The notes under the pieces were generated by a model, which was not told the origin of the DNA, ran no database searches, and saw only the letters and a list, made by a program, of their open reading frames with translations. From Arthrobacter sp. zg-Y1110 (GTDB lineage Bacteria; Actinomycetota; Actinomycetes; Actinomycetales; Micrococcaceae): DNA of 64,000 nucleotides. The stretch lies in the NCBI RefSeq assembly GCF_025244865.1, contig NZ_CP104272.1, forward strand, positions 2,728,001-2,792,000, written 5' to 3'. How positions within the stretch are numbered: the stretch's first letter is position 1; each line of letters opens with the position of its first letter. The position numbers were made by a program, and so were the translations under genes. Of this stretch, positions 55,330 to 63,617 are shown piece by piece.

Positions 55330-55611
55330 CTAGCTTTCGCCGCCGCCCGAGCCGAAGATCCACAGTGCGCCCCTGCCAAAGGCAAAGTCGAGAGCCGTAA
55401 CGATAAGCATCATCACCATCACGAATGCGAGGACAACGAGCGTGTACCTCAGCAGTTCCTTGCGGGTGGGGGTGACCACCTTTTTCAGCTCGGCAATCAC
55501 CTGGCGCAGGAAGAGAGCTATACCGGCGAAGAACCCGCGCTTCTTGGGCCCGCTGGAGGGGTGTCCCTTGGAGCTGCTGGCAGCTGTCTCGGTCACCTTC
55601 GCCTCACTCAT
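55330..55611 (-). CDS. secE: preprotein translocase subunit SecE
   Basis: SecE clamps SecY in the Sec translocon. The ATG at 55611 gives 93 residues (MSEAKVTETAASSSK), with the amphipathic FLRQVIAELKKVVTPTRKEL helix and one membrane span (LVVLAFVMVMMLIVTALDFA). In-frame ATGs further upstream run towards the tRNA gene and have no family support. The secE-nusG-rplKA order is the common one. Confidence 0.95.
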   Translation of the reverse strand: MSEAKVTETAASSSKGHPSSGPKKRGFFAGIALFLRQVIAELKKVVTPTRKELLRYTLVVLAFVMVMMLIVTALDFAFGRGALWIFGSGGGES

Positions 55612-55695
55612 CTGTGTCGGTTCACAATCACAGCAAGCGCTGGGACTGCTCATTCCATGAAGGACTGCTGAGCTGCCGGAAATGACAGTTCTGCG

Positions 55696-55768
55696 CAGGG
55701 CAGACAGGACTCGAACCTGCAACCTGCGGTTTTGGAGACCGCTGCGCTACCAATTGCGCCACTACCCT
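55696..55768 (-). tRNA. trnW: tRNA-Trp (CCA anticodon)
   Basis: The minus strand folds into a 73-base cloverleaf: acceptor AGGGTAG/CTGCCCT with one G-U pair, D-loop AATTGGTA, anticodon loop TCTCCAAAA with CCA, and T arm CAGGTTCGAACCTG. The discriminator is G and the 3' CCA is not encoded. Its position just upstream of secE is conserved in actinobacteria. Confidence 0.97.
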
Positions 55769-55796
55769 ATGGAGGAAAACTCACCCTACCGCCACC

Positions 55797-55802
55797 ATTG
55801 TA
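55797..55802 (-). promoter_or_regulatory. candidate -10 box for tRNA-Trp
   Basis: TACAAT on the minus strand, 29 bases upstream of the mature tRNA 5' end, is a good -10 match. The -35 region at 17 bases (AATAGT) is poor. Confidence 0.35.
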
Positions 55803-55961
55803 GCCGTAACGAACCGGAGACTATTTCCCCGATCGAAAGGCACAAAGCAGCGTGGTGTGCTCAACCACCGAAGAACCAGTCTACGCAAACTTTGCCGTCC
55901 CGTCGAACCGGGGCCTGTCCGCCGCGTGCCGTCCTGACCTGCAGCGGGGATTCCAAGCGCC

Positions 55962-55967
55962 TAAACT
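55962..55967 (+). promoter_or_regulatory. candidate -10 box for the aminotransferase gene
   Basis: TAAACT, 75 bases before the start of the aminotransferase gene, fits actinobacterial -10 boxes. No convincing -35 is seen. Confidence 0.3.
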
Positions 55968-56041
55968 GGGGAACGCCGCCGTCGTCCGGCAGGACCGACG
56001 CGGCAAACGTTAGCCGCCGCCACACACCAGACGGGAATCCC

Positions 56042-57262
56042 ATGTCTTCAACCGGCCGTATTTCAGAGCGCATCGCTTCCATTGCCGAGTCCGCAACCCT
56101 CGCAGTGGACGCCAAGGCCAAGGCATTAAAGGCCGCCGGGCGCCCGGTGATCGGTTTCGGCGCGGGCGAACCGGATTTCCCCACCCCGGACTACATTGTC
56201 GACGCCGCCGTCGACGCCGCCCGCCAGCCGCGTTTCCACCGCTACTCCCCCGCCGGCGGGCTCCCTGAGCTCAAGAAGGCGATTGCTGCCAAGACCCTGC
56301 GGGACTCCGGCTACGCCGTAGACCCCGCCCAGGTCCTGGTGACCAACGGCGGCAAGCAGGCCGTCTACGAATCCTTCGCGACGCTGCTGAACCCGGGTGA
56401 CGAAGTCCTGGTTCCCACCCCGTACTGGACCACGTACCCGGAGGCCATCCGGCTCGCCGGCGGTGTCCCGGTAGAGGTTTTTGCCGGCCCGGAGCAGGGC
56501 TACCTGGTGAGCGTCGAGCAGCTTGAGGCCGCCCGCACCGGGGCCACCAAGGTCCTGCTCTTCGTTTCCCCGTCCAACCCCACCGGCGCCGTATACCCCC
56601 CGGAGCAGGTCGCCGAAATCGGCCGCTGGGCGGCAGAGCACGGGCTGTGGGTCATCACGGATGAAATCTACGAGCACCTGACGTACGACGGCGTGCCCTT
56701 CACCTCGATCGCCACCGCGGCCCCTGAGCTGGGCGACAAGGTTGTGGTGCTGAACGGCGTCGCCAAGACCTACGCCATGACCGGCTGGCGGGTCGGCTGG
56801 ATGATTGCCGCCGCTGACGTCATCAAGGCCGCCACCAACCTGCAGTCCCACCTGTCCTCCAACGTGTCCAACGTGTCGCAGATGGCCGCCCTGGCCGCTG
56901 TGTCCGGACCGCTTACGGCCGTGGATGAAATGAAGCAGGCCTTTGACCGCCGCCGCCGCACCATGGTGTCGGCCCTCAACGCCATCGACGGCGTCGAATG
57001 CCCCATGCCCGAAGGCGCGTTCTACGCGTATGCAGACGTCCGCGGCCTGCTTGGGCGCGAGTTCCCGGGCAAGGAAGGCCCGGTCCGGCCGCAGACGTCC
57101 GCCGAGCTCGCGGCACTGATCCTGGACACCGTTGAGGTTGCCGTGGTTCCGGGTGAAGCGTTCGGCCCCTCGGGCTACCTCCGCCTCTCCTATGCCCTGG
57201 GCGACGAAGACCTCGCCACCGGGATGGAGCGCCTGCAGGACTTCCTCGGCAAGGGCCGGTAA
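56042..57262 (+). CDS. class I PLP-dependent aminotransferase, aspartate aminotransferase-like
   Basis: Transfers amino groups between amino and 2-oxo acids. The 406-residue product has [18 protein letters not shown], the substrate loop [12 protein letters not shown], the PLP phosphate region [10 protein letters not shown] and the Schiff-base lysine K242 in [15 protein letters not shown]. Start ATG at 56042 after GGGAA. The pattern fits the AAT I-beta group (aspartate or prephenate aminotransferases); the exact amino acid specificity is not visible. Confidence 0.9.
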   Translation: MSSTGRISERIASIAESATLAVDAKAKALKAAGRPVIGFGAGEPDFPTPDYIVDAAVDAARQPRFHRYSPAGGLPELKKAIAAKTLRDSGYAVDPAQVLVTNGGKQAVYESFATLLNPGDEVLVPTPYWTTYPEAIRLAGGVPVEVFAGPEQGYLVSVEQLEAARTGATKVLLFVSPSNPTGAVYPPEQVAEIGRWAAEHGLWVITDEIYEHLTYDGVPFTSIATAAPELGDKVVVLNGVAKTYAMTGWRVGWMIAAADVIKAATNLQSHLSSNVSNVSQMAALAAVSGPLTAVDEMKQAFDRRRRTMVSALNAIDGVECPMPEGAFYAYADVRGLLGREFPGKEGPVRPQTSAELAALILDTVEVAVVPGEAFGPSGYLRLSYALGDEDLATGMERLQDFLGKGR

Positions 57263-57268
57263 GGACTG

Positions 57269-57931
57269 CTAGAGCAGCCGGCGGTCCGCGGCCCAGCGGG
57301 TGAGCTCGTGGCGTGAGGAGAGCTGGAGCTTGCGCAGCACCGAGGAGACGTGGGTTTCCACCGTCTTCACGGAAATGAACAGCTCGCGGGCCACCTCCTT
57401 GTAGCTGTAGCCGCGGGCGATCAGCCGCATGACCTCGAGCTCACGGGCCGAGAGGCGGTCCAGTTCGTCATCCACTGCGGCCACGCTCGCCGTGCCGAAG
57501 GCGTCCAGCACGAATCCCGCCAGGCGCGGCGAGAACACCGCGTCGCCGCCGGCCACCCGCAGGACGGCGTCGGAAATCTCCGGTCCCGAAATGGTCTTAG
57601 TGACGTAACCGCGGGCCCCGGCCCGGATGACCGTGACCACGTCTTCGGCGGCATCGGAGACGCTCAGCGCCAGGAAGCGGGTCACCCCGAGCAGCCCGGC
57701 GCACCCCGCCAGCACTTCCGCTCCTCCGCCGCCGTTGCCGCCGGGCAGGTGGACATCGAGGAGGACGACGGCGGGACGCCGGGCCGTGATCGCTGCGATC
57801 GCGGTTTCGACGCTGTCCGCTTCCGCCACCACGTTGATGCGGGCGTCGAGGTCTGCGCGGAGGCCGGAGCGGAAGATGGCATGGTCATCAACCACGACGA
57901 CGTCGATCGGCGGCGAGGGGTGGACCGTCAT
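57269..57931 (-). CDS. NarL/LuxR-family response regulator
   Basis: The 220-residue protein has a receiver domain with DD at 15-16, phospho-acceptor Asp59 in LLDVHLPGG and the conserved Lys in GYVTKTIS. A LuxR-type HTH (about 157-215, SARELEVMRLIARGYSYKEV) follows. Its ATG overlaps the kinase stop as ATGA, so the two are a coupled pair. It converges on the aminotransferase gene with six bases between stops. The likely target is its own divergent promoter region (59354-59416). Confidence 0.9.
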   Translation of the reverse strand: MTVHPSPPIDVVVVDDHAIFRSGLRADLDARINVVAEADSVETAIAAITARRPAVVLLDVHLPGGNGGGGAEVLAGCAGLLGVTRFLALSVSDAAEDVVTVIRAGARGYVTKTISGPEISDAVLRVAGGDAVFSPRLAGFVLDAFGTASVAAVDDELDRLSARELEVMRLIARGYSYKEVARELFISVKTVETHVSSVLRKLQLSSRHELTRWAADRRLL

Positions 57932-59316
57932 TTAGGTTGTGCTCCGTTGCTTGATACGCGGTTGTCCGTCGAGGGGCTCTTCTGTGTTGCACCGGCGTCG
58001 GCCGTGCTGCCGTTGCCCGTGCTGCTGTTACCCGTGCTGTTCGCCGCGCCGGGCGCGTCGTCACGGGAACCGTTTTCCGTGCCTTTCGGCAGCGGCAGCA
58101 CCAGCCGGACCTCGGTGCCGTCGGCGGTGCTGCGGATGGCCGCACTGCCACCTGCACGCTGCATCCGTCCGATGATGGATCCGCGCACGCCGATCCGGTC
58201 GGCAGGCACAGCGTCCAGGTCGAATCCGGAGCCGCGGTCCCGCACGAAGACTTCGAGCTGCTCCGGCCTGCATTCAACATAGACCGAAACCGTGCCGCCG
58301 GCATGCTGGGCGGCGTTCAGCATGGCAGCCCGCGTAGCGGAGGCCAGGGCTTCGGTCCGCTCATCCAGTGCGGCATCCGAGACTGCCACCAGTTCAATCG
58401 GGTGGCCGTAGGCGTCCTCGATTTCTGCTGCAATCCGGCGCATGCATTCCACGAGGTGGTCTTCGGCCCGGGCACGGTCGGAATACAACCATTGCCTCAG
58501 CTCCCTTTCCTGGGCGCGGGCAAGCCGGATGACGTCCTGCTCGGAGCCGGCGCGCTTCTGGATCAGGGCCAGGGTCTGCAGCACCGAATCGTGCAGGTGG
58601 GCCGCAATTTCGGCCCGCTCGGTCTGCCGAATCCGTCCCGACCGCTCGGCTTCCAGGTCCCGCCAGTGCTTTATCGCCCACGGAGTGAACACCAGTGCCA
58701 CGCCGGCCAGCACGGCAGCGGACGCCAACAGCCCCGACATCAGGACATCCCAGCTCACCGCACCCGAGACCACCACCAGCACCCCGGCGACCACCAGCAG
58801 GAGGCCCGCCGCCAAGCGGATCATGCCCGAGGCCCGGTCGGCTCCGGCACTGTTCATCAGCCCGGCCCGCCGGCTCTCGTCCAGCTGCATCCATGCCAGC
58901 ACCGCACCGCCGGCAATGGCCGCGACCGGAATAAACAAGCCCCAGTTCAGGTTGGCACCCAACCGCTGGGCAATAAAGGCAGCTGCCACCAGCAGCAGGG
59001 CAAGGCCTGCCGCCACCTCCCGGTGCCCGGTCTTACCCGGCTGCGGGGCGGGGACCGCACCTTCCCGAAGCTGCCTTGCATAGTTCTCGGCGATGCTGCG
59101 CGGGTTGGCGGATACCTGTTCCTTCTTCTCCTGCTCCTCCTGGGTCGGAACCATGATCCACAGCCACCCGTAGAGGATGAAGCCGCTTCCAGCGCCAAGC
59201 ACCAGCACGGCCATGATGATCCGGGTCAGCTTCACGGGCCAGCCCAAGTGTGCGGCCAGCCCGGCGCAGACGCCGGCAATGATCCGTTCGCGGGGACGCA
59301 CCAGGGGTTCTCTCAT
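57928..59316 (-). CDS. PspC-domain sensor histidine kinase
   Basis: Residues 1-60 are a PspC domain (PRERIIAGVCAGLAAHLGW plus one TM). About three to four further TMs follow (105-215), then a HisKA_3-type dimerisation region with the phospho-acceptor His242 in HLHDSVLQ, the N-box NAAQHA (N334), the G1 box DRGSGFD (about 360) and the G2 region GVRGSIIGRM (about 376). The C-terminal 50 residues are low complexity. The ATG at 59316 has GGATAGG upstream; a TTG four codons earlier is possible. PspC-kinases of this type sense envelope stress in actinobacteria (related to MacS/LiaS systems); the signal here is unknown. Confidence 0.9.
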   Translation of the reverse strand: MREPLVRPRERIIAGVCAGLAAHLGWPVKLTRIIMAVLVLGAGSGFILYGWLWIMVPTQEEQEKKEQVSANPRSIAENYARQLREGAVPAPQPGKTGHREVAAGLALLLVAAAFIAQRLGANLNWGLFIPVAAIAGGAVLAWMQLDESRRAGLMNSAGADRASGMIRLAAGLLLVVAGVLVVVSGAVSWDVLMSGLLASAAVLAGVALVFTPWAIKHWRDLEAERSGRIRQTERAEIAAHLHDSVLQTLALIQKRAGSEQDVIRLARAQERELRQWLYSDRARAEDHLVECMRRIAAEIEDAYGHPIELVAVSDAALDERTEALASATRAAMLNAAQHAGGTVSVYVECRPEQLEVFVRDRGSGFDLDAVPADRIGVRGSIIGRMQRAGGSAAIRSTADGTEVRLVLPLPKGTENGSRDDAPGAANSTGNSSTGNGSTADAGATQKSPSTDNRVSSNGAQPK

Positions 59317-59353
59317 GGACCTATCCAAACACGGGGAAGCCGCCGGGCACCGG

Positions 59354-59416
59354 CCCTGACGGCAATAATCCCTTTTCTTCAGGGGCCGTTCAGGGGCGGG
59401 TCAGGGTAGTCCCTGA
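59354..59416. promoter_or_regulatory. TCAGGG repeat array in the divergent kinase/LiaF-like promoter
   Basis: TCAGGG occurs at 59379, 59390 and 59401, exactly 11 bases apart, with its inverse CCCTGA at 59354-59359 and 59411-59416. The last two copies form TCAGGG-TAGT-CCCTGA. The array fills the gap between two divergent genes of a two-component locus and is a good candidate binding site for the response regulator. Confidence 0.6.
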
Positions 59417-59450
59417 TGCAGTATCGCTGCAGCCGGAGAAGACTGGAGGC

Positions 59451-60959
59451 ATGAACCCTTCCCCATCCCCTGATTCCGGGGCCCACGGCCCCGCAGCGCG
59501 ACCTTCCGCTGAGCACCCGCCGGCCCCTGCAGGCAGCCATGCGGCAGGCAACGGTTCCACGAGCACCGGTGCGACCGCTGCGGGAGGACCCGGCGCACCG
59601 TCATCCGGCGGATTGCACAGCGGTTTCTTTAACTGGATCCGCTCCCTCGGCCTCCCGCGCGGCGGCGACCGCTGGTTCGGCGGTGTCGCGACCGGGATCG
59701 CGGCACGCACCGGGCTGGACCCCGTGCTTGTCCGCGGCCTGTTCGTAGTCCTCGGCGCTTTTGGCATCGGGTTGCTGGTTTACGGAGTCGCCTGGGCACT
59801 GCTCCCGGAACCGGACGGCAGGATCCATCTCGAAGAGGCGATCCGCGGCGACTGGACATCCGGCATGACCGGAGCACTCATTTTCGCCATCCTCGGAATG
59901 GGCGGTCCCGGTGCTTCCTTCCTCGGCGCGGACGGCTGGTTCGGCGCCGTCGTCTGGACACTGTTCTGGATCGGCGCGGGTGTGGCCGCCGTTTACTGGT
60001 TCTCCACGGGCAAGGGCCGGTTCCACCTTTCCGGCCATGGGGCCGCTGCGGATGCGTCCGGGGACCCGGACAGCACCGTCGCCTTCGCTCCTCCCGCCGG
60101 TGCCGGAGCCAACGCGCCGGAAGCCGGTCCCGGGAAGCCCGTATCGCTTGCCAAACCCGGCATGGCCGCCACCGGCACCGACCCTGCCGGTTCTGCACCT
60201 GCCGGCGGCACAGCTCCCTTCACTGCCGTACCGCTCCGCGGGTTTGCCGTTCCGTCCGGACCGGTGCCTTCACCGGCAGCCGAAACGCAGCGGAACGCGG
60301 AATGCAAGGCAAAGCGCGTCCCGGGAGCCCCCGGGTCCTTCGCAGCGGCTCTGTTCGGTGCCGCCCTGCTCGCAGGCGGAACCGTCCTCGCCATGGATTA
60401 CCTCAACGTCCTTTCCCTCGGCGCACCGGTCTCCGTTGCCTTGGCGGCCGCCGCTGCGGTCCTGGGCCTCGGCATCGTGATCCTGGGCGTAGTCGGCAGG
60501 CACTCCGGCGGGATCGGCACGGCGGCGGTGGCGGCACTCGTCGCCTCCCTCCTGACCCAGGGCAGCATGGTCAACGACAACCTGCTGGTGGCCAGCAATG
60601 CGGACTGGGTGCCCCGGGACGCTGCCCAGGCGGGCGGCGGCTACACCGTGATCGCCGCCAACGGCACAGTCGACCTGCGCGAGACCGAGACTTCGGGGAA
60701 CTTCGAGGTCCCGGCCAGCGTCGCCGCAGGGAACCTCGCCATCCTCGTTCCCGAGGACGCGCCGGTAACCATCAAGTTCGGCATGGCTGCGGGAAATGTC
60801 GAGGTCAACGACGGGTCGGACCGGCAGGAATACAGCGGACTGTGGCAGCCATCCGACGAGCGCACGCTCAACGACGGCGCCGACGGAGACCGGATCACCA
60901 TTGATGTCCGCGGACTCGCGGGCAACGTACTCGTCACGACTGAAGAAAGCGATCTCTAG
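59451..60959 (+). CDS. PspC-domain / LiaF-like membrane protein
   Basis: The 502-residue product has a Pro/Gly/Ala N-terminus (1-60), a PspC domain (about 65-125, GDRWFGGVATGIAARTGLDP plus a TM), further TMs near 135-180, a low-complexity loop, two to three TMs near 305-375, and a C-terminal soluble part (380-502) with a beta-strand pattern such as GNLAILVPEDAPVTIKFGMA, reminiscent of LiaF-type C-terminal domains. Start ATG at 59451 after GGAGG. Divergent from the PspC-kinase, so it probably belongs to its regulon. Confidence 0.75.
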   Translation: MNPSPSPDSGAHGPAARPSAEHPPAPAGSHAAGNGSTSTGATAAGGPGAPSSGGLHSGFFNWIRSLGLPRGGDRWFGGVATGIAARTGLDPVLVRGLFVVLGAFGIGLLVYGVAWALLPEPDGRIHLEEAIRGDWTSGMTGALIFAILGMGGPGASFLGADGWFGAVVWTLFWIGAGVAAVYWFSTGKGRFHLSGHGAAADASGDPDSTVAFAPPAGAGANAPEAGPGKPVSLAKPGMAATGTDPAGSAPAGGTAPFTAVPLRGFAVPSGPVPSPAAETQRNAECKAKRVPGAPGSFAAALFGAALLAGGTVLAMDYLNVLSLGAPVSVALAAAAAVLGLGIVILGVVGRHSGGIGTAAVAALVASLLTQGSMVNDNLLVASNADWVPRDAAQAGGGYTVIAANGTVDLRETETSGNFEVPASVAAGNLAILVPEDAPVTIKFGMAAGNVEVNDGSDRQEYSGLWQPSDERTLNDGADGDRITIDVRGLAGNVLVTTEESDL

Positions 60960-60961
60960 CC

Positions 60962-61336
60962 ATGGAACAGGACAACGAGAGGGATTATCTGGGACGCCAG
61001 TACGGACCCGGAAGCTACGAAGCCCCGGACCGCCCGTCGGCACCGGACCCGGGTCCCCGCAGTCCCGAAACAGACCCGGCGGAGTCCCGCGGCTCCGCTG
61101 CACCGGCGGTGGAGACCGATGACAACCCGGCTGCCGTCCCGCCCCGCGCACTGCAGGTAGGCACGGTGGTGTGGGGCCTGGTCCTGACCGTCCTCGCCGT
61201 CCTCCTGCTGCTGGTGAACACCGTGAACCTGTCGGTGGATCCTGTCCTGCTGGTCCTCTGCCTCACCCTTGGTGCGGGACTGGCCCTCCTGCTGGGCGGG
61301 TTCCTTTCCGGCCTTCAGCGGAGCCGATCCCGCTGA
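60962..61336 (+). CDS. two-TM membrane protein, unknown
   Basis: A 124-residue protein starting two bases after the previous stop. Residues 1-63 are hydrophilic, rich in Pro, Asp and Glu. Two membrane segments follow (VVWGLVLTVLAVLLLLV and LLVLCLTLGAGLALLLGGFL) with a short loop and a basic end (RSRSR). I do not recognise the family. The operon position suggests a partner of the PspC/LiaF-like protein. Confidence 0.75.
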   Translation: MEQDNERDYLGRQYGPGSYEAPDRPSAPDPGPRSPETDPAESRGSAAPAVETDDNPAAVPPRALQVGTVVWGLVLTVLAVLLLLVNTVNLSVDPVLLVLCLTLGAGLALLLGGFLSGLQRSRSR

Positions 61337-61419
61337 CGGCGGATCCCGGTCACCGTATCGGCGGACCGGTCCGGCACCCCTATTTCCCTATTTCGACACC
61401 ATCAGATAAGGCTTAGTAC

Positions 61420-61662
61420 ATGGAAAAGTTCTTCAGCATCGTGCGCTCCTCCCCCATCAAAAGGCAGAGAGGCTGGGTCGGCGGAGTCTGCGCCGGCATC
61501 GCGGCCACCTACGGGTGGGATGTTTCCCTGGTCCGGATCGGCGTCCTCCTCAGTTTCCTGCTGCCGTTTGTAGGCCTGGGCACGTACGTCGTGGCATGGC
61601 TGCTGCTGCCGAAGACGGATGGAACCATCATCCTGCAACGCCTGGTGAGCCCCCGCGCTTAG
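61420..61662 (+). CDS. PspC domain protein (80 aa)
   Basis: A stand-alone PspC domain: KRQRGWVGGVCAGIAATYGW followed by one TM (VLLSFLLPFVGLGTYVVAWL) and the terminal LLLPKTDGTI. Start ATG at 61420, 84 bases after the two-TM gene. It is the third PspC domain within 4 kb. It probably shares the regulation of the PspC-kinase locus. Confidence 0.85.
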   Translation: MEKFFSIVRSSPIKRQRGWVGGVCAGIAATYGWDVSLVRIGVLLSFLLPFVGLGTYVVAWLLLPKTDGTIILQRLVSPRA

Positions 61663-61682
61663 TCCTCCACCGGTCTGCTGGC

Positions 61683-61688
61683 TAGAAT
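61683..61688 (+). promoter_or_regulatory. candidate -10 box for pfkA
   Basis: TAGAAT, 46 bases before pfkA, is close to the actinobacterial -10 consensus. An upstream TTAGTC at 18 bases is a weak -35. Confidence 0.4.
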
Positions 61689-61733
61689 CAAAGCCAGGAC
61701 ATAACCACAGCCAGCAGATCCAGGGGTAATGAC

Positions 61734-62765
61734 ATGAAGATCGGTATCCTCACCAGCGGAGGGGACTGCCCCGGGCTGAACGCCGTGATCCGCGGTGCCG
61801 TCCTCAAAGGCATCAAGGAATACGAGGACATCGAGTTCGTTGGTTTCCGTGACGGCTGGCGCGGGGTGGTCGACGGCGACATCATGGACCTGCCCCGCTC
61901 CCGCGTCCGCGGCATCTCCAAGCAGGGCGGGACGATCCTCGGGACGTCCCGCACCAACCCGTTTGAAGGTCCGAACGGCGGGCCGGAGAAGATCAAGGCC
62001 ACGCTGGAACGCCTCGGGATCGACGCCGTTATCGCCATCGGCGGTGAAGGCACCCTCGCAGCCGCCCAGCGGCTCACGGACGCCGGCCTGAAAATTGTCG
62101 GCGTGCCCAAGACCGTGGACAACGATCTCGACGCCACCGATTACACCTTCGGGTTCGATACCGCAGTGGAAATTGCCACCGAGGCCTGCGACCGCCTGCG
62201 GACCACCGGCGAATCCCACCACCGCTGCATGGTGGCCGAAGTCATGGGCCGGCACGTGGGCTGGATTGCCCTGCACTCCGGCATGGCAGCCGGTGCCCAC
62301 GCCATCCTGATTCCCGAGCACCCGGTCAGCATCGACCAGATTGCCCAGTGGGTCAGCGATGCCCGAGACCGCGGCCGTGCCCCGTTGGTGGTTGTTGCCG
62401 AAGGTTTCGTCACCACTGATATGGAAACGCCGCACTCGGAGCGGGGCCTCGACAGTTTCGGCCGCCCGCGGCTTGGCGGCATCGGAGAACTGCTGGCGCC
62501 GGAAATCGAAGCGCGGACCGGCATTGAAACCCGTGCCACGGTTCTTGGCCACATCCAGCGCGGCGGTGTACCTACGGCCTACGACCGGGTCCTTGCCACC
62601 CGACTGGGTATGGCTGCAGTGGATTCGGTGGTGGACAGCCTGTGGGGAACCATGGTGTCGCTGCACGGTACGGACATTGTGCACGTGGGCTTCGAAAAGG
62701 CCCTCGGCAATCTCAAAACGGTCCCCGAGCACCGCTACGACGAGGCCGCCATCCTGTTCGGTTAG
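61734..62765 (+). CDS. pfkA: 6-phosphofructokinase
   Basis: Phosphorylates fructose 6-phosphate in glycolysis. The 343-residue product begins MKIGILTSGGDCPGLNAVIR and has the catalytic KTVDND segment (D129) and the substrate motif MGRHVGWIALHSG. At the phosphate-donor discriminating positions it has Gly106 in GGEGT (E. coli G104) but Lys126 in GVPKTVDND (E. coli G124), the mixed pattern known from ATP-dependent Streptomyces enzymes. ATP is therefore the more likely donor, PPi less so. Confidence 0.93.
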   Translation: MKIGILTSGGDCPGLNAVIRGAVLKGIKEYEDIEFVGFRDGWRGVVDGDIMDLPRSRVRGISKQGGTILGTSRTNPFEGPNGGPEKIKATLERLGIDAVIAIGGEGTLAAAQRLTDAGLKIVGVPKTVDNDLDATDYTFGFDTAVEIATEACDRLRTTGESHHRCMVAEVMGRHVGWIALHSGMAAGAHAILIPEHPVSIDQIAQWVSDARDRGRAPLVVVAEGFVTTDMETPHSERGLDSFGRPRLGGIGELLAPEIEARTGIETRATVLGHIQRGGVPTAYDRVLATRLGMAAVDSVVDSLWGTMVSLHGTDIVHVGFEKALGNLKTVPEHRYDEAAILFG

Positions 62766-62766
62766 G

Positions 62767-62799
62767 CGCTGCCGGTTCGGCTAGCCGCTGCCGGTTCGG
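62767..62799. repeat. 14-bp direct repeat after pfkA
   Basis: CGCTGCCGGTTCGG is repeated exactly at 62767-62780 and 62786-62799 (19-base period), starting two bases after the pfkA stop. It looks like a small tandem duplication; no function is evident. Confidence 0.8.
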
Positions 62800-62884
62800 G
62801 AGTTCCTGTGCATTTGCTGAGGATTCCGTTTGCGGCGGCAAGGCGTTTGTGTCGCCGCAACTGTCCCGGTGTAGGTTGAAAACC

Positions 62885-63601
62885 ATGAATCTGGACTCGG
62901 GAACCATCGCGATTATCCAGCTGGCCTGGTCCCGCCATCTGGGCTTGGCAGATAATGCCCTGGCGGAGACGGACACCGGCGAACGCATCTACAGCGTTCA
63001 GGACCAGGCCGACACAGCATGCTTCCTGCGCCTTTTCGGCGCCGAGGTTTTCAGCGGCCCCGAATGGGCTGCCGACCGCGCCCGGACCCAAAGCGCTGCG
63101 CAGCTGACCCGCAACTCAGGGCTGATCCAGATGTCCATGGAACACGGCGGACGGGTCCTGGGCGCGGAGCAGCTGTTTTTCGCTGACGCTTTCCCGAGCG
63201 TCATTCCGCTCGACGAGCTTGCCGTCAGCAACGAACCGGCCCTCGCCGTCGCCCTCGAACGGCTCTGCCCTCCGGACGACGTGGCGGAGGCCGGCCTGGC
63301 GGAGAAGGAAGAAGTCTTTGTCCTGGTGGATGACACCCAGGACGAACCGCGTCCCGTGGCAGGTGCGGGATACAGCATCACCGACGGAATCCTGGCGGAC
63401 ATGAGCGTTCTGACCGCCCCGGGCCACCGGTTGCGCGGGCTGGGCAGCTACATCAGTTCGGTGGCCCTCGAGGATGCCATGGCAGGCGGCTTGATCCCGC
63501 AGTGGCGGGCCCGGCTGGACAACGTAGGCGCCGCCAGGACCGCAGTGGGCTCCGGTTTCATCCCCGCCGGCAGCCGCACCTCCGTGGCTCTGAACGCCTA
63601 G
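62885..63601 (+). CDS. GNAT-like protein (238 aa), probable leaderless start
   Basis: The ATG at 62885 gives 238 residues. The C-terminal half is GNAT-like: MSVLTAPGHRLRGLGSYISS resembles the acetyl-CoA motif A (G-x-G/x-x-G-x-G/A type) and the protein ends with RLDNVGAARTAVGSGFIPAG, as in many acetyltransferases. The N-terminal half has no recognisable motif. A TAGGTT -10-like box lies 8 bases before the ATG, which would give a leaderless mRNA. Substrate unknown. Confidence 0.7.
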   Translation: MNLDSGTIAIIQLAWSRHLGLADNALAETDTGERIYSVQDQADTACFLRLFGAEVFSGPEWAADRARTQSAAQLTRNSGLIQMSMEHGGRVLGAEQLFFADAFPSVIPLDELAVSNEPALAVALERLCPPDDVAEAGLAEKEEVFVLVDDTQDEPRPVAGAGYSITDGILADMSVLTAPGHRLRGLGSYISSVALEDAMAGGLIPQWRARLDNVGAARTAVGSGFIPAGSRTSVALNA

Positions 63602-63617
63602 GCGCGACGCACCCGCG

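Noticed and set aside
57245..57300. Shared terminator between the aminotransferase and response regulator genes
   Set aside because: Only a five-base-pair hairpin without T-runs is present; termination may be Rho-dependent.
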